This document shows positions 16,395-25,564 of a stretch of DNA of 64,000 nucleotides, piece by piece. The stretch is from Aquiluna sp. (lineage in GTDB: Bacteria; Actinomycetota; Actinomycetes; Actinomycetales; Microbacteriaceae), in the NCBI GenBank assembly GCA_017854485.1, contig JAFMHN010000005.1:1-64000 (forward strand), read 5' to 3'. Within the stretch, counting starts at the first letter, position 1; each line of letters begins with the position of its first letter. The notes beneath the pieces are model-generated. The model was not told the origin of the DNA, ran no database searches, and saw only the letters and a program-made list of their open reading frames with translations. The position numbers and the translations under genes were made by a program.

Positions 16395-18816
16395 GGCCTC
16401 CCCGGCTGAGCGCTATAAACGCGCAAAATCAAAGGCCGGGAACCCCGAGTTTGAACTTTTCACCCACGAGCTGCGCTTTCCGCTGGATGACTTCCAAGAA
16501 CGAGCCTGCCTGGCGCTAGAGGCTGATTACGGCGTGTTGGTTGCGGCGCCGACCGGTGCTGGCAAAACGGTCGTCGGTGAGTTTGCGATTCATTTAGCTC
16601 TATCAAAGAGCCAGAAGGTCTTCTACACAACACCAATTAAGGCCCTGAGCAACCAGAAATTTGCTGAGCTAGTTGCCAGGTATGGCAAAGAGCGCGTTGG
16701 GCTACTGACCGGGGACACGAACAGCAACTCTGAGGCTGAGATTGTTGTCATGACCACCGAAGTGCTTCGCAACATGATCTATGCCAATAGCACGACGCTT
16801 ATGTCGCTGGGTTATGTGGTGATGGATGAAGTTCACTACCTGGCCGATCGGTTCAGGGGAGCGGTGTGGGAGGAGGTCATTCTCCACCTTCCAAAGGACG
16901 TCAAGGTGGTTTCACTGAGCGCGACGGTTTCGAACGCCGAGGAATTTGGGGCATGGCTTGGCGAGGTGCGTGGAAACACGCAGGTGATCGTCTCTGAAAT
17001 CAGACCGGTCCCACTTCACCAACACGTGATGTTCGGCGATGAACTTCTGGAGTTGTTTGAAACCGGCAGCAATCAGATGCGGGTCAATCCAGAGTTGGCA
17101 CAAAAGCATCAGGCACGGCAGCGAGCCCCGCATCGAGGCTCAAAACACCAACCGAAGTCCAACTACCGCGGTCAGGACCGACGCTTTCCAAGGCTTGAAA
17201 AGCCTGACGTGGTGGAGACCTTGGATCGGGCTGACCTGCTACCAGCCATATTTTTCATTTTCTCAAGGGTTGGTTGCGAGGCATCAGTAACGGCATGCCG
17301 CCGAGCCGGGGTTCGGCTGACCAGTCGCGAGGAAGCACTAGAAATCCGCAGAATCGCTGAGGCTAGATGCAGCTCGATTGCGGACGAAGACCTTGACACT
17401 TTGGGCTACTTTGACTGGCTGTCCTCATTAGAGCGTGGCTACGCCGCGCACCATGCGGGCATGCTGCCGGCATTCAAGGAAGTAGTTGAAGAGTTGTTCC
17501 TGAGGAAACTGGTGCGGGTGGTGTTTGCAACAGAAACCCTGGCACTGGGAATCAACATGCCTGCCAGAACCGTTGTCTTGGAGCGATTAGATAAATTCAA
17601 CGGAGAGTCAAGGGTGTCAATCACGGCAGGGGAGTACACCCAGCTGACCGGGCGAGCAGGCCGTCGAGGAATTGACACCGAGGGGCACTCGGTGATTCTT
17701 TGGGGGCAGCAGCTTGACCCGAACATGGTGGCGGGGCTGGCCTCAAAGCGAACCTACCCGCTCAATAGCTCTTTCAGGCCCACCTACAACATGGCCGTAA
17801 ACCTGACTAGTGCTTTTGGTGCGCAGCGAGCGAGCAAGGTGCTGGAGCGCTCATTCGCGCAGTTTCAAGCAGATCGCTCGGTAGTTGGTTTAGCGCAGGT
17901 TATCTCGGAGAAACAGGCCTCTCTGGTGGGCTATGAGGAGGCAATGGCCTGCCACCTTGGAGACTTCATCGAGTACTCAGGCCTCAGGCGACAGATATCC
18001 GACCTGGAGCGAAGGGGAGCGACTCTCAGGCAGCGGGGCGGTAAGGACATTCGCCAAACAAAGGGCATGCGGCAGCACGAGTCGAAGATTGCCGATTTAA
18101 AGCGGACGCTGCGTTCTCACCCCTGCCACGCATGCAGCGAGCGCGAAGCGCACGCCAGGTGGGGTGAGCGATACCAAAAACTTAGGAAAGAGATCGATGG
18201 CGCGGTTGCCCAAATCGAGTCTCGAACCAATCAGGTGTCGAAGATCTTCACGAGGATCTGTGACCTGCTTCAGGATCTTGACTACATGCAGGCGGACGGA
18301 GATGACTTAGAAATCACCGAGTCGGGGCAGCGATTGGCAAAGATCTACGGGGAACGTGATCTATTGATCGCGCAGTGCGTAAATCAGGGCACCTGGAAAG
18401 ACCTGGACCCTGCATCCCTTGCCGCAATGGCTGCCGCGCTTGTTTATGAAAACCGTCGTGACGACGGTGATTACGAGCCAAAGCTCCCCAAAGGAAATTT
18501 CAGAGATGCGCTGGATGCCACTGAGGCGATTCAGCTGGACTTGGCGGAGCTTCAGGACAAGTATCAACTTCCCGAAGAAACACCGCTGGACCTTGGCCTG
18601 TCCTATTCGATGTACCGCTGGGCAACCGGAGCGAGGCTCGACGACGTCCTGAAATCATCGGGCCTTTTGGCTGGCGATTTTATTAGATGGTCCAAGCAAC
18701 TCATTGACCTATTGGACCAACTTGCTCAGGGAGCCGACCCGGTCGTGGCAGAGACCGCGTATAAGGCAATGGATCAGGTTAAACGAGGAATTGTGGCATA
18801 CAGCTACTACATGTAG
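16375..18816 (+). CDS. helY: DEAD/DEAH-box RNA helicase HelY (Ski2/Mtr4-like)
   Basis: The protein has a full superfamily 2 helicase core: Walker A APTGAGKT near residue 61, DEVHYLADRFRG near 153, SATVSN near 182 and the motif VI QLTGRAGRRGID near 422. A C-terminal DSHCT-like domain follows, as in Ski2/Mtr4 helicases. It probably unwinds RNA during turnover. The ORF track starts at 16333, but homologous N-termini (SPAERY near the start) match ATG 16375, giving 813 aa and a 20-bp overlap with tatC. A C-x2-C pair near residue 580 is unexplained. Confidence 0.92.
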   Translation: MTSKSNEASPAERYKRAKSKAGNPEFELFTHELRFPLDDFQERACLALEADYGVLVAAPTGAGKTVVGEFAIHLALSKSQKVFYTTPIKALSNQKFAELVARYGKERVGLLTGDTNSNSEAEIVVMTTEVLRNMIYANSTTLMSLGYVVMDEVHYLADRFRGAVWEEVILHLPKDVKVVSLSATVSNAEEFGAWLGEVRGNTQVIVSEIRPVPLHQHVMFGDELLELFETGSNQMRVNPELAQKHQARQRAPHRGSKHQPKSNYRGQDRRFPRLEKPDVVETLDRADLLPAIFFIFSRVGCEASVTACRRAGVRLTSREEALEIRRIAEARCSSIADEDLDTLGYFDWLSSLERGYAAHHAGMLPAFKEVVEELFLRKLVRVVFATETLALGINMPARTVVLERLDKFNGESRVSITAGEYTQLTGRAGRRGIDTEGHSVILWGQQLDPNMVAGLASKRTYPLNSSFRPTYNMAVNLTSAFGAQRASKVLERSFAQFQADRSVVGLAQVISEKQASLVGYEEAMACHLGDFIEYSGLRRQISDLERRGATLRQRGGKDIRQTKGMRQHESKIADLKRTLRSHPCHACSEREAHARWGERYQKLRKEIDGAVAQIESRTNQVSKIFTRICDLLQDLDYMQADGDDLEITESGQRLAKIYGERDLLIAQCVNQGTWKDLDPASLAAMAAALVYENRRDDGDYEPKLPKGNFRDALDATEAIQLDLAELQDKYQLPEETPLDLGLSYSMYRWATGARLDDVLKSSGLLAGDFIRWSKQLIDLLDQLAQGADPVVAETAYKAMDQVKRGIVAYSYYM

Positions 18817-18820
18817 CTCT

Positions 18821-18826
18821 TAGGCT
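18821..18826 (+). promoter_or_regulatory. -10 element of leaderless lnt promoter
   Basis: TAGGCT is followed by 6 bases and then GTG at 18833. The element lies only a few bases after the helY stop, so lnt can be transcribed separately in this tight space. Confidence 0.55.
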
Positions 18827-18832
18827 ATTGCT

Positions 18833-20350
18833 GTGAGATTCAAGGAACTGATTTGGCGAATACCGCTGGCAATTGTCGGCGGACTGGTTGCGCTTTACGC
18901 ATTTCCCACCGAATCAATCTGGATTCTGGCACCGCTGGTGCCAGCAATTATTCTGCTGGCAACACTTGGGCTTGGATTCTGGCAAGCAAGTTTTGTCGGG
19001 TTCATTGCTTCTCAAGCTTTTTACATCTCACATATCGAGTGGATAGCCCTCTACCTGGGGCCGGTGCCATTGATCGCCTTGAGCACTCTAATGTCTTTTT
19101 ACTTTGCCCTTGGCGTTGGTCTCACTGCCTGGGTCTACAAAAAATGGCGTCCCAAGAAACTCCAGCTCCTGACCTTTGCGCTAGCAAGCGCATCAATCTG
19201 GACCTTCCGCGAATTTCTGGCAAACAACTTTCCCTACGGAGGTTTTCCCTGGTCAAGACTTGCAATGACGCAGCCTGGAAGCTTCATGCACCAGTGGGTC
19301 TATCTGGGTGGCCTGTCGCTACTTAGCTTCATGATTGCCTTTTTTGGTTCGGTGCTGGCGCTCTGGTTTCTTCACAGGCGCGGCCGAAATGCCCTTTCTA
19401 AGCTCCCTGCCCTAGTCGCACTCGGGTCTGTAGTAGTAGTGCCGCTGATTATCCTGATAGTGAACAACCCAACCCCAGTTGGTCAAAAGACGATTGCAGC
19501 GGTTCAAGGAAATGCCAATGCCGGGCTATTTTCAAATCTAAGTCGAGGCACGATTCTCGATAATCACCTAAGCGCCTCGGAGCTGGTGTTTGAGTCACCG
19601 CTGAGTGGAGAAATTGACCTTCTGGTGTGGCCAGAGAATGCTTCCGATGTTGATCCGCTTCGAGATGAAGCCGCCGCCAAAAAGGTGGATGATTTAGCGG
19701 CACGAGTCGGTGCTCCGTTCGTATTTGGCACCATCACCAGTCGCGGCGGAGAAAGTTACAACTCAACGCTGTTGTGGCGGCCAGGCATTGGAGCCGTCGA
19801 CTACTATGACAAGACCCAGCCGGTCCCTTTTGCAGAGTACGTTCCAGACCGAGCTTTCTGGAGATTCTTCGCCCCGGAGTTGATTGATCTGGTGCCCCGC
19901 GGCTTCAGCTTCGGTGTTAGAGACGGAATTTATGAGGTGTCCGAGGATTTCGTAGCAGGTTCACTTATTTGCTTTGAGATTGCCGAAGATTCAATCCAGC
20001 GCGACCTGGTTGCTGGGGGAGCGCAACTGATTCTTTCGCAGACGAACAATGCTGATTTTGGTTACTCTGACGAAACCTTCCAGCAAGCAGGAATTGCGCA
20101 GCTTAGGGCCATCGAAACCGGTCGGGCAGTGGTAAACATTTCCACCGTTGGGCTCTCTGCGATTTACCTGCCAACCGGAGAAGTACTGAGCGAACTTGAG
20201 TGGTATCAACCGGGCGCCATGGTTGAACAAGTGCCACTGTTTGATCACACCACTCCAGCCATGGTTGTCGGAGCAGGTTTTGACTACCTAAATGGAGCGG
20301 TGGTCATCGGGCTCGTTGCCCTGTTCAGGATCAGGAAGACAAGACGTTGA
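18833..20350 (+). CDS. lnt: Apolipoprotein N-acyltransferase Lnt
   Basis: The enzyme adds the third acyl chain to the N-terminal cysteine of lipoproteins. Five to six N-terminal membrane helices lead into a nitrilase-like domain with the catalytic Glu in VWPENASD near residue 266, Lys in YDKTQPVPFAEYVP near 326 and Cys in SLICFEIAED near 380. A C-terminal membrane segment closes the 505-aa protein. It overlaps ppm1 by TTGA. In mycobacteria the two activities are fused or adjacent, which supports both calls. Substrates in this window include the FKBP protein and CtaC. Confidence 0.95.
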   Translation: MRFKELIWRIPLAIVGGLVALYAFPTESIWILAPLVPAIILLATLGLGFWQASFVGFIASQAFYISHIEWIALYLGPVPLIALSTLMSFYFALGVGLTAWVYKKWRPKKLQLLTFALASASIWTFREFLANNFPYGGFPWSRLAMTQPGSFMHQWVYLGGLSLLSFMIAFFGSVLALWFLHRRGRNALSKLPALVALGSVVVVPLIILIVNNPTPVGQKTIAAVQGNANAGLFSNLSRGTILDNHLSASELVFESPLSGEIDLLVWPENASDVDPLRDEAAAKKVDDLAARVGAPFVFGTITSRGGESYNSTLLWRPGIGAVDYYDKTQPVPFAEYVPDRAFWRFFAPELIDLVPRGFSFGVRDGIYEVSEDFVAGSLICFEIAEDSIQRDLVAGGAQLILSQTNNADFGYSDETFQQAGIAQLRAIETGRAVVNISTVGLSAIYLPTGEVLSELEWYQPGAMVEQVPLFDHTTPAMVVGAGFDYLNGAVVIGLVALFRIRKTRR

Positions 20351-21045
20351 GAGTCTGTGTGCTGATGCCCACCTACAACGAAATGGGTCCGCTAACACAG
20401 ACCGTTGAGGCCGTGGTTCAAGTTGCCCCAAACCTAGATATATTGATTATCGATGACAATTCGCCCGATGGAACCGGGAACCTCGCGGACCTGCTTGCCA
20501 ATAAGCATCCGCAGCTGCGTGTCCTGCATCGCCAAGTGAAGCAGGGCCTTGGCAGGGCCTACATAGCCGGCTTTGAATGGGCTATTGAGAACGGTTATGA
20601 CTACATTGTGCAGATGGATGCCGACGGTAGTCATCGGCCTGATGATCTGCAGCTTGTGGTGGGAGCCGCAGCGGAGAACCGCCTGGTAATTGGGTCGCGC
20701 TGGGTCCCCGAGGGCGCGGTGCTGAATTGGCCTTGGTATAGGCAGTGGATCTCTCGCGCCGGAAATCTATATGCGAGATTGACTCTCAGAAGCCACGTAA
20801 AAGACATTACAGCTGGCTTTCGCTGCTATCCGGTTAGCTTCCTAACCGGTCTCGAGCTAGAACAGGTTCGAGCGCAAGGCTATGGATTTCAAATTGAGAT
20901 GACAAAGCTTGCCCAAGACAGTGGGGTAGTGGTGGAAGAAGTGCCCATTACATTCGTAGAGCGAGAATCAGGGGTCAGCAAGATGACCTACAAAATTATC
21001 TTTGAGGCATTTTGGCTCTGCACAAAATGGGCGTTTAGGCGCTGA
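20347..21045 (+). CDS. ppm1: Polyprenol-phosphate mannosyltransferase (Ppm1-like)
   Basis: This 232-aa family 2 glycosyltransferase should make polyprenyl-phosphate-mannose from GDP-mannose. It has LMPTYNEMGPL at the start, DDNSPDGTG near residue 36 and the metal-binding DADGSHRPDD near 96, as in dolichol-phosphate-mannose synthase. No membrane anchor is present, so it probably works with the adjacent Lnt-type membrane protein, as in Corynebacterium. It starts with TTG inside the lnt stop. It overlaps the convergent rbpA gene by 11 bp. Confidence 0.9.
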   Translation: MRVCVLMPTYNEMGPLTQTVEAVVQVAPNLDILIIDDNSPDGTGNLADLLANKHPQLRVLHRQVKQGLGRAYIAGFEWAIENGYDYIVQMDADGSHRPDDLQLVVGAAAENRLVIGSRWVPEGAVLNWPWYRQWISRAGNLYARLTLRSHVKDITAGFRCYPVSFLTGLELEQVRAQGYGFQIEMTKLAQDSGVVVEEVPITFVERESGVSKMTYKIIFEAFWLCTKWAFRR

Positions 21046-21394
21046 GTTGGCCTTCGGAGCGACGCCTTCTCATGCTGGTTAGCATCTCCTGGAGCAGCTC
21101 TTCAAGTTCCTCTTCGGTTCTGCGTTCCTTCACCATGTCATAGTGAGATCGAACGCCGTCTTCTTCTTCCTGTTCGCGCACCATGATCTCGCCATCAACC
21201 ATGCGAGTCGCTAGCGCCTGACACTGTTGGCACTGCCAGAGTTCAGGAAGTTCAACATTCTCAGCGAAGAACAAGTTGAACTGGTGCTGATTTGGGCAAC
21301 GGAAGCTGACCAGTTGCCTGGCAGACAGCTCAATTCCAACATCGCTTTCAAGAGACTGGGACCCCAGTCGCATTCCGCGCATCGATTCTGACAT
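21035..21394 (-). CDS. rbpA: RNA polymerase-binding protein RbpA
   Basis: The 119-aa protein matches RbpA, which binds the housekeeping sigma factor and stabilises open complexes in actinobacteria. It has the core RCPNQHQFNLFF and a CQQCQ pair, a basic linker, and the C-terminal sigma-interaction helix (RRTEEELEELLQEML). It starts at ATG behind a strong GGAGGA ribosome-binding site. The upstream region contains GGAAT-N17-GTTG, close to the SigR/SigH promoter form used for rbpA in Streptomyces. Confidence 0.95.
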   Translation of the reverse strand: MSESMRGMRLGSQSLESDVGIELSARQLVSFRCPNQHQFNLFFAENVELPELWQCQQCQALATRMVDGEIMVREQEEEDGVRSHYDMVKERRTEEELEELLQEMLTSMRRRRSEGQLSA

Positions 21395-21416
21395 TTATTC
21401 CTCCGTTGGAGGGGTT

Positions 21417-21442
21417 CAACCCTGGAGCAGGGAACTAATTCC
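21417..21442 (-). promoter_or_regulatory. Possible SigR/SigH-type promoter of rbpA
   Basis: On the minus strand GGAAT is followed by 17 bases and then GTTG, about 23 bases before the rbpA start codon. The Streptomyces SigR consensus is GGAAT-N18-GTT, so the spacing is one base short. No housekeeping -10 with good placement stands out. Confidence 0.4.
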
Positions 21443-21467
21443 CCCTAGCGGGTTTCTCACAGCTTGG

Positions 21468-22223
21468 TCACAGAATGGAACTTAGATCGGTCCTGTCGGT
21501 GACAATCCCGCTGGCTCCAATTGCAAGCAGCTCTCTCATTTGAGGCTGGTCATTCACGGTCCAAAAATGAACCTCAACATCATGCTTGGCCATCGCTTGG
21601 ATGAACCCTTTATCTCGAAAAGTTATTGATCCGTAGCGCAGCGGGAGTTGCAGGGCATCGATGTCCTTGGTCAGTGATTTCAGGCCGAGTCCACCAAAGA
21701 ATCTGTAGGAAGACCAAATTTGGAGAACATTTGCCATTGAGCCGCTAGTTGCGACCGGCTTTGACAAAGCTGACAGAGCGGCAGTGCGTCTGCGATTGGA
21801 AAAACTCGAAACCAGCACACGATCATGGGCGCGAGTTTCTTCGATTGCCCGCACAGTGGGCAGGATTGCGTTTTTTGCCTTGATGTCGATATTTAGCTTG
21901 GCACCATCAAGCTCCACCAAAACTTCTCTAAGCGAAGGTATTTTGCCGCCGTTTTCAAGGCTTACTTCCTGAATTTCAGCAAATGTAAGCTCAGAGACCT
22001 TTGCGTCTATTTGGCACAGCCGCTTCAGGTCAGTGTCGTGAAATAGCACCGCCACTTGGTCAGCGGTTGCTTGAGCGTCGGTTTCAATAAAACCAGCACC
22101 AAGGGCCAGTGCTGCGCGAAAGGCCTCGATTGTGTTCTCATCCAAACTGGCCTCATTGAAGCTGAATCCTCGATGGGCAAAAACCCGCGGTTTGGGGGAG
22201 GAAAAGTAGTCTGTTTTGGCCAC
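21468..22223 (-). CDS. Glycerophosphodiester phosphodiesterase
   Basis: The 251-aa TIM-barrel enzyme carries the GDPD signature AHRGFSFNEASLDENT near residue 16 with the catalytic His, and ETDAQATAD with metal ligands near 47; a second catalytic His falls in VLFHDTDLKR. It should cleave glycerophosphodiesters to glycerol-3-phosphate, recycling phospholipid headgroups. No signal peptide is visible, so it acts in the cytosol. It starts with GTG behind GAGGAGG. Confidence 0.92.
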   Translation of the reverse strand: MAKTDYFSSPKPRVFAHRGFSFNEASLDENTIEAFRAALALGAGFIETDAQATADQVAVLFHDTDLKRLCQIDAKVSELTFAEIQEVSLENGGKIPSLREVLVELDGAKLNIDIKAKNAILPTVRAIEETRAHDRVLVSSFSNRRRTAALSALSKPVATSGSMANVLQIWSSYRFFGGLGLKSLTKDIDALQLPLRYGSITFRDKGFIQAMAKHDVEVHFWTVNDQPQMRELLAIGASGIVTDRTDLSSIL

Positions 22224-22243
22224 GTAATCCTCCTCGAATGCTC

Positions 22244-22249
22244 TACTGT
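22244..22249 (+). promoter_or_regulatory. -10 element of leaderless yczE-like promoter
   Basis: TACTGT is followed by 6 bases and then GTG at 22256. The ATG at 22238, used in the ORF track, lies before the -10 element and would not be on this transcript. Confidence 0.45.
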
Positions 22250-22255
22250 TGGCTC

Positions 22256-22861
22256 GTGGTCAAGTCTAGGTTCATCTATCGCTTTCTTAAGCTGAATTTT
22301 GGTCTGGCCATTTACGGCGCCGGACTGGGAATGATGGTTCATGCCGGAATTGGCATCCCGCCCTGGGATGTTTTAGCTCAGGGGCTTTCCCTGCAAACCA
22401 GCCTTAGTTTTGGGCAGGCAACAATTGCCGTGAGCCTGATTGTGATGCTGTTTTGGATTCCACTGCGGGTTAGACCAGGTATTGGCTCGGTGTTGAACGC
22501 GATCCTGGTTGGACTGTTCGCCGACATCACAATGCCACTGCTGCCAGATTTTGACCTTTACTGGCAAAATTTGCTGCTGTTTATCGGCGGACTCCTGGTA
22601 ATTTCCTTTGCCACCGGACTCTATATCTCCTGCGGTTTCGGTAAAGGACCGCGAGACGGTCTGATGATGGGGCTGGCGCAAAAGTTCAATCAACCATTCT
22701 GGATAACCAGAACCAGCGTTGAAATCATCGTTGTGACAATTGGCTTCCTGCTTGGCGGACAAGTACGTGAGGGAACCCTGATTTTTGCACTATCAATTGG
22801 GTATTTGAACCAGCTGGCGATGCGGTTGTTCGGTTTAGCTGACAAATCAGGTCGGGTCTAG
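22256..22861 (+). CDS. YczE/YitT-like integral membrane protein
   Basis: The protein has about five to six membrane helices in 201 aa. It has the YczE-type features FGLAIYGAGLGMMVHAGIG and IPPWDVLAQGLS in the first helices and a CGFGKGPRDGLMMGL motif near residue 130. The function of the family is unknown; a transport role is often guessed. The ORF track starts at ATG 22238, but a TACTGT -10 element 6 bases before GTG 22256 suggests the shorter form. It is divergent from the phosphodiesterase gene. Confidence 0.8.
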   Translation: MVKSRFIYRFLKLNFGLAIYGAGLGMMVHAGIGIPPWDVLAQGLSLQTSLSFGQATIAVSLIVMLFWIPLRVRPGIGSVLNAILVGLFADITMPLLPDFDLYWQNLLLFIGGLLVISFATGLYISCGFGKGPRDGLMMGLAQKFNQPFWITRTSVEIIVVTIGFLLGGQVREGTLIFALSIGYLNQLAMRLFGLADKSGRV

Positions 22862-22967
22862 GGACCAGTGGCCTGAAGGCCACACAGGAGAATGCACACA
22901 ACGCCGATAATAAACATTATGTCAAGTAATAGGAATCCGGATCTCCCCGGCCCTGTGGTTCTTTGGC

Positions 22968-24032
22968 TTAGATGGTTTGGGTAAGAAGCGACCAGTGTTT
23001 GATTTTCGCTAACGCCGCACCAGAAGTCAGCGCCGTCTGCGCCTTAGCAAACGCAACGCTGAGTCGCTGATTGATTTCTGTTTCAGACGCCTTTGAGTCC
23101 TTTGCCAGGTCATAAGCAGTAATCCCCACGGCGGCATTTAGGCAGACAATGTCCGAGATCGCCTTGGAATTTTGAAACTCCTCTCCCGAAAACAACTTTT
23201 TGGCAATTTGAGCGTTGTGGCGGGCATCGCCACCGAGCAACTGTTCAACTGAGGCCCGTTCGATGCCGATCTCTCTGGCATCAAAGTCCAGAGTGGCTAT
23301 TTTGCCCTCAGAAACCTGCCAAATGGCATTATCGGAGGTTGTGCTGAGTTCATCCAAGCCGTCATTCGACCTAAAAACAATTGCGGTCCTGCCTCTGGTT
23401 GCCAACTCAGCAGCCATCAACGGTGCGATTTCGGCATCAGCTACCCCTAGTGCCGTAGCAATTGGTTGCGCCGGGTTAGCCAAAGGACCTAAGAAGTTGA
23501 AGGTGGTTGGCACGCCAAGTTCTTTCCTGGCAGGCGCCACGTGACGCATGGCTGGATGAAATACTGGGGCAAAGAAGAATGTGATCCCCTCTTTTGCAAA
23601 GACCTTCGCCACCTGGTCTGGCGAAAGGTCCAATCTAATGCCCAGCTCCTCAAGCATTTCTGACGATCCAGTTTTCCCGGACGCACTCCGGGATCCATGC
23701 TTCAAAACAGGCACACCTGCAGCTGCGGCAACAATCGATGCCATCGAACTGATGTTCACGGTTCCGACCAGGTCTCCCCCGGTGCCAACGATATCTAGCG
23801 CATCGCTACCGGTTTCAAGCTTGACTGCGTTGTCCAGCATCACATTTACGAGCCCAGTGAGCTCCTGGACCGTCTCGCGCTTTGTGCGCAACGCCATCAT
23901 AAAGGCGCCCATTTGAGCCAATGAGGCACCACCATTCATCATTTCGTTCATTGCCCAAGTGGCTTGCCCCTGAGTGAGATTCTGCCCCGCGACAAGGACC
24001 GAAAGCACTTGAGGCCAACTGAAATTTGTCAT
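22968..24032 (-). CDS. trpD: Anthranilate phosphoribosyltransferase TrpD
   Basis: The enzyme joins anthranilate and PRPP in tryptophan synthesis. The PRPP motif [14 protein letters not shown] is near residues 85-98, [15 protein letters not shown] near 112, and [18 protein letters not shown] near 152. The 354-aa length is normal. It stands alone, away from other trp genes, but next to ctaE-qcrCAB as in mycobacteria. The -10 TAGACT lies 6 bases before the ATG. I see no leader peptide or attenuator, in keeping with a leaderless mRNA. Confidence 0.95.
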   Translation of the reverse strand: MTNFSWPQVLSVLVAGQNLTQGQATWAMNEMMNGGASLAQMGAFMMALRTKRETVQELTGLVNVMLDNAVKLETGSDALDIVGTGGDLVGTVNISSMASIVAAAAGVPVLKHGSRSASGKTGSSEMLEELGIRLDLSPDQVAKVFAKEGITFFFAPVFHPAMRHVAPARKELGVPTTFNFLGPLANPAQPIATALGVADAEIAPLMAAELATRGRTAIVFRSNDGLDELSTTSDNAIWQVSEGKIATLDFDAREIGIERASVEQLLGGDARHNAQIAKKLFSGEEFQNSKAISDIVCLNAAVGITAYDLAKDSKASETEINQRLSVAFAKAQTALTSGAALAKIKHWSLLTQTI

Positions 24033-24038
24033 CCGATG

Positions 24039-24044
24039 AGTCTA
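24039..24044 (-). promoter_or_regulatory. -10 element of leaderless trpD promoter
   Basis: On the minus strand TAGACT is followed by CATCGG and then the trpD ATG, leaving no room for a Shine-Dalgarno sequence or an attenuator. Confidence 0.6.
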
Positions 24045-24123
24045 GTCAGCCCAAAGAGCCACCGACTCGGAAAAAAGTTGGCAAACCTTGGGGTTTTTGG
24101 GACCCTGAACCAACTCGGTCGGG

Positions 24124-24129
24124 TAAACT
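24124..24129 (+). promoter_or_regulatory. -10 element of leaderless ctaE promoter
   Basis: TAAACT is followed by 7 bases and then ATG at 24137. The region just upstream holds an AGTTGG/CCAACT inverted repeat with arms about 28 bases apart, which may bind a regulator. Confidence 0.55.
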
Positions 24130-24136
24130 TAGGCTC

Positions 24137-24760
24137 ATGACTGCTACCTCTACCCCTATGCCCCCGATGGCAATTAATAGGCCGAATTCAACCTCGGTGG
24201 GAACAATCGTTTGGCTAGGTAGCGAGGTTATGTTCTTCGCTGGCCTTTTCGCAATGTACTTCAGCCTCAGGGCGGGAGCCCCGGACCTTTGGGCCAATGA
24301 CACTCAGATTCTGAACGTCCCGTTTGCTCTGATTAACACCCTGATTTTGGTTGCCAGCTCGTTTACGGCTCAGTTCGGTGTGTTCGCTGCCGAGCGACTA
24401 CAGCCTCGCAGGACCGGCAACTCCCCTGCCAAGTGGGGAATGGTTGAGTGGTTCTTCCTAACCTACGTAATGGGCGCAATCTTCGTAGCGGGTCAGGTTT
24501 GGGAGTACGCGACGCTGGTTTCGGAGGGTGTGACACTTAGCTCCAACTCCTATGGGTCCGCCTTCTACATCACCACTGGCTTTCACGCCCTACACGTAAC
24601 GGGCGGACTGATTGCATTCATGTTGATCATTGGCCGCGCCTACGCAGCCAAGAACTTTGGCCACAAGGAAGCGACCAGCGCAATCGTCGTTTCTTACTAC
24701 TGGCACTTCGTTGACGTCGTTTGGATCGGCCTCTTCGTCGTTGTCTACATCCTGAAATAG
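24137..24760 (+). CDS. ctaE: Cytochrome c oxidase subunit III CtaE
   Basis: This is the actinobacterial five-helix form of subunit III of the aa3 oxidase. [21 protein letters not shown] opens the first helix and the conserved glutamate follows; [14 protein letters not shown] and [14 protein letters not shown] are subunit III signatures. The ORF track starts at 24026, but the extra 37 residues lie antisense over the trpD start and its promoter. ATG 24137 with a -10 element 7 bases upstream fits the family start, giving 207 aa. It leads the ctaE-qcrCAB operon. Confidence 0.94.
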   Translation: MTATSTPMPPMAINRPNSTSVGTIVWLGSEVMFFAGLFAMYFSLRAGAPDLWANDTQILNVPFALINTLILVASSFTAQFGVFAAERLQPRRTGNSPAKWGMVEWFFLTYVMGAIFVAGQVWEYATLVSEGVTLSSNSYGSAFYITTGFHALHVTGGLIAFMLIIGRAYAAKNFGHKEATSAIVVSYYWHFVDVVWIGLFVVVYILK

Positions 24761-24766
24761 CAAATA

Positions 24767-25555
24767 ATGGAGAATCAGTTGAACTCAGCTAAACCAATGC
24801 GCCGCAGACCATGGGCCGCAGGCCTGGTCGTCTTTTTTGGACTAGTCCTATCAGGTGGTGGTTACGCAGCAGCTACGAACGTGGTGCAGTCAGACATCGG
24901 CTCAGCTGAGCAAATCGACGAGGGCCGCAAGCTGTTTTTGGCCAACTGTGCTTCTTGTCACGGCACCAACGGTGAAGGCGCCATTGGTGGCCCGAGCCTG
25001 ATTGGCGTTGGCGCAGCATCAGTAGATTTCCAGGTTGGAACCGGTCGTATGCCTGGCCAGGCTTCTGGCCCACAGCTTTACAAGAAGCCAGTCCAGTTCA
25101 CGGACGAGCAGATTGCGGCTATGGCTGCCTACGTTGCTTCACTGGCGCCTGGACCGGCTATCCCGGATGAGGAATATCTAAGAGGAGATGGTGACCCAAC
25201 TCACGGTGGCGAGCTGTTCCGCATCAACTGTGCAATGTGCCACAACGCTGTGGGTGCCGGAGGAGCGCTTACCGAGGGAAAGTTTGCCCCTTCATTGGCT
25301 GGCGTTAGCGCCAAGCACACCTACGAGGCTATGGTCACAGGCCCACAGAATATGCCGGTATTCAACGACACAAACCTCACTCCTGAGGACAAGAAGGACA
25401 TCATCACCTACCTGAAGTACGTTGAGGACAATGATTCCGTGGGCGGATTTGAACTTGGTTCAATCGGTCCGGTAGCCGAGGGATTATTTACCTGGATCTT
25501 CGGGTTAGGTTTCATCATCGCCATCACCGTATGGCTCGGGGCAAAGTCGAATTAG
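24767..25555 (+). CDS. qcrC: Cytochrome bc1 complex diheme cytochrome c subunit QcrC
   Basis: The 262-aa protein has an N-terminal membrane anchor, two class I cytochrome c domains with heme sites CASCH near residue 62 and CAMCH near 155, and a C-terminal membrane helix. This diheme form replaces cytochrome c1 and a mobile cytochrome c in actinobacteria, handing electrons directly to the aa3 oxidase in a bc1-aa3 supercomplex. It follows ctaE by 6 bases and precedes qcrA by 9. Confidence 0.96.
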   Translation: MENQLNSAKPMRRRPWAAGLVVFFGLVLSGGGYAAATNVVQSDIGSAEQIDEGRKLFLANCASCHGTNGEGAIGGPSLIGVGAASVDFQVGTGRMPGQASGPQLYKKPVQFTDEQIAAMAAYVASLAPGPAIPDEEYLRGDGDPTHGGELFRINCAMCHNAVGAGGALTEGKFAPSLAGVSAKHTYEAMVTGPQNMPVFNDTNLTPEDKKDIITYLKYVEDNDSVGGFELGSIGPVAEGLFTWIFGLGFIIAITVWLGAKSN

Positions 25556-25564
25556 GAAATAGCA

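Noticed and set aside
22868-22883. GTGGCC-TGAA-GGCCAC hairpin after the yczE-like gene
   Set aside because: The stem is good but no T tract follows in either direction, so I do not call it a terminator; it may still act as an RNA end.
22905-22920. TTGACA on the minus strand between trpD and the yczE-like gene
   Set aside because: No -10 hexamer at suitable spacing and no gene downstream on that strand.
24026-24136. N-terminal extension of the ctaE ORF
   Set aside because: It lies antisense to the trpD start and promoter, has no family match, and the ctaE -10 element is inside it.
22968-24140. Tryptophan attenuator or T-box for trpD
   Set aside because: The promoter -10 is 6 bases from the start codon, leaving no leader RNA.
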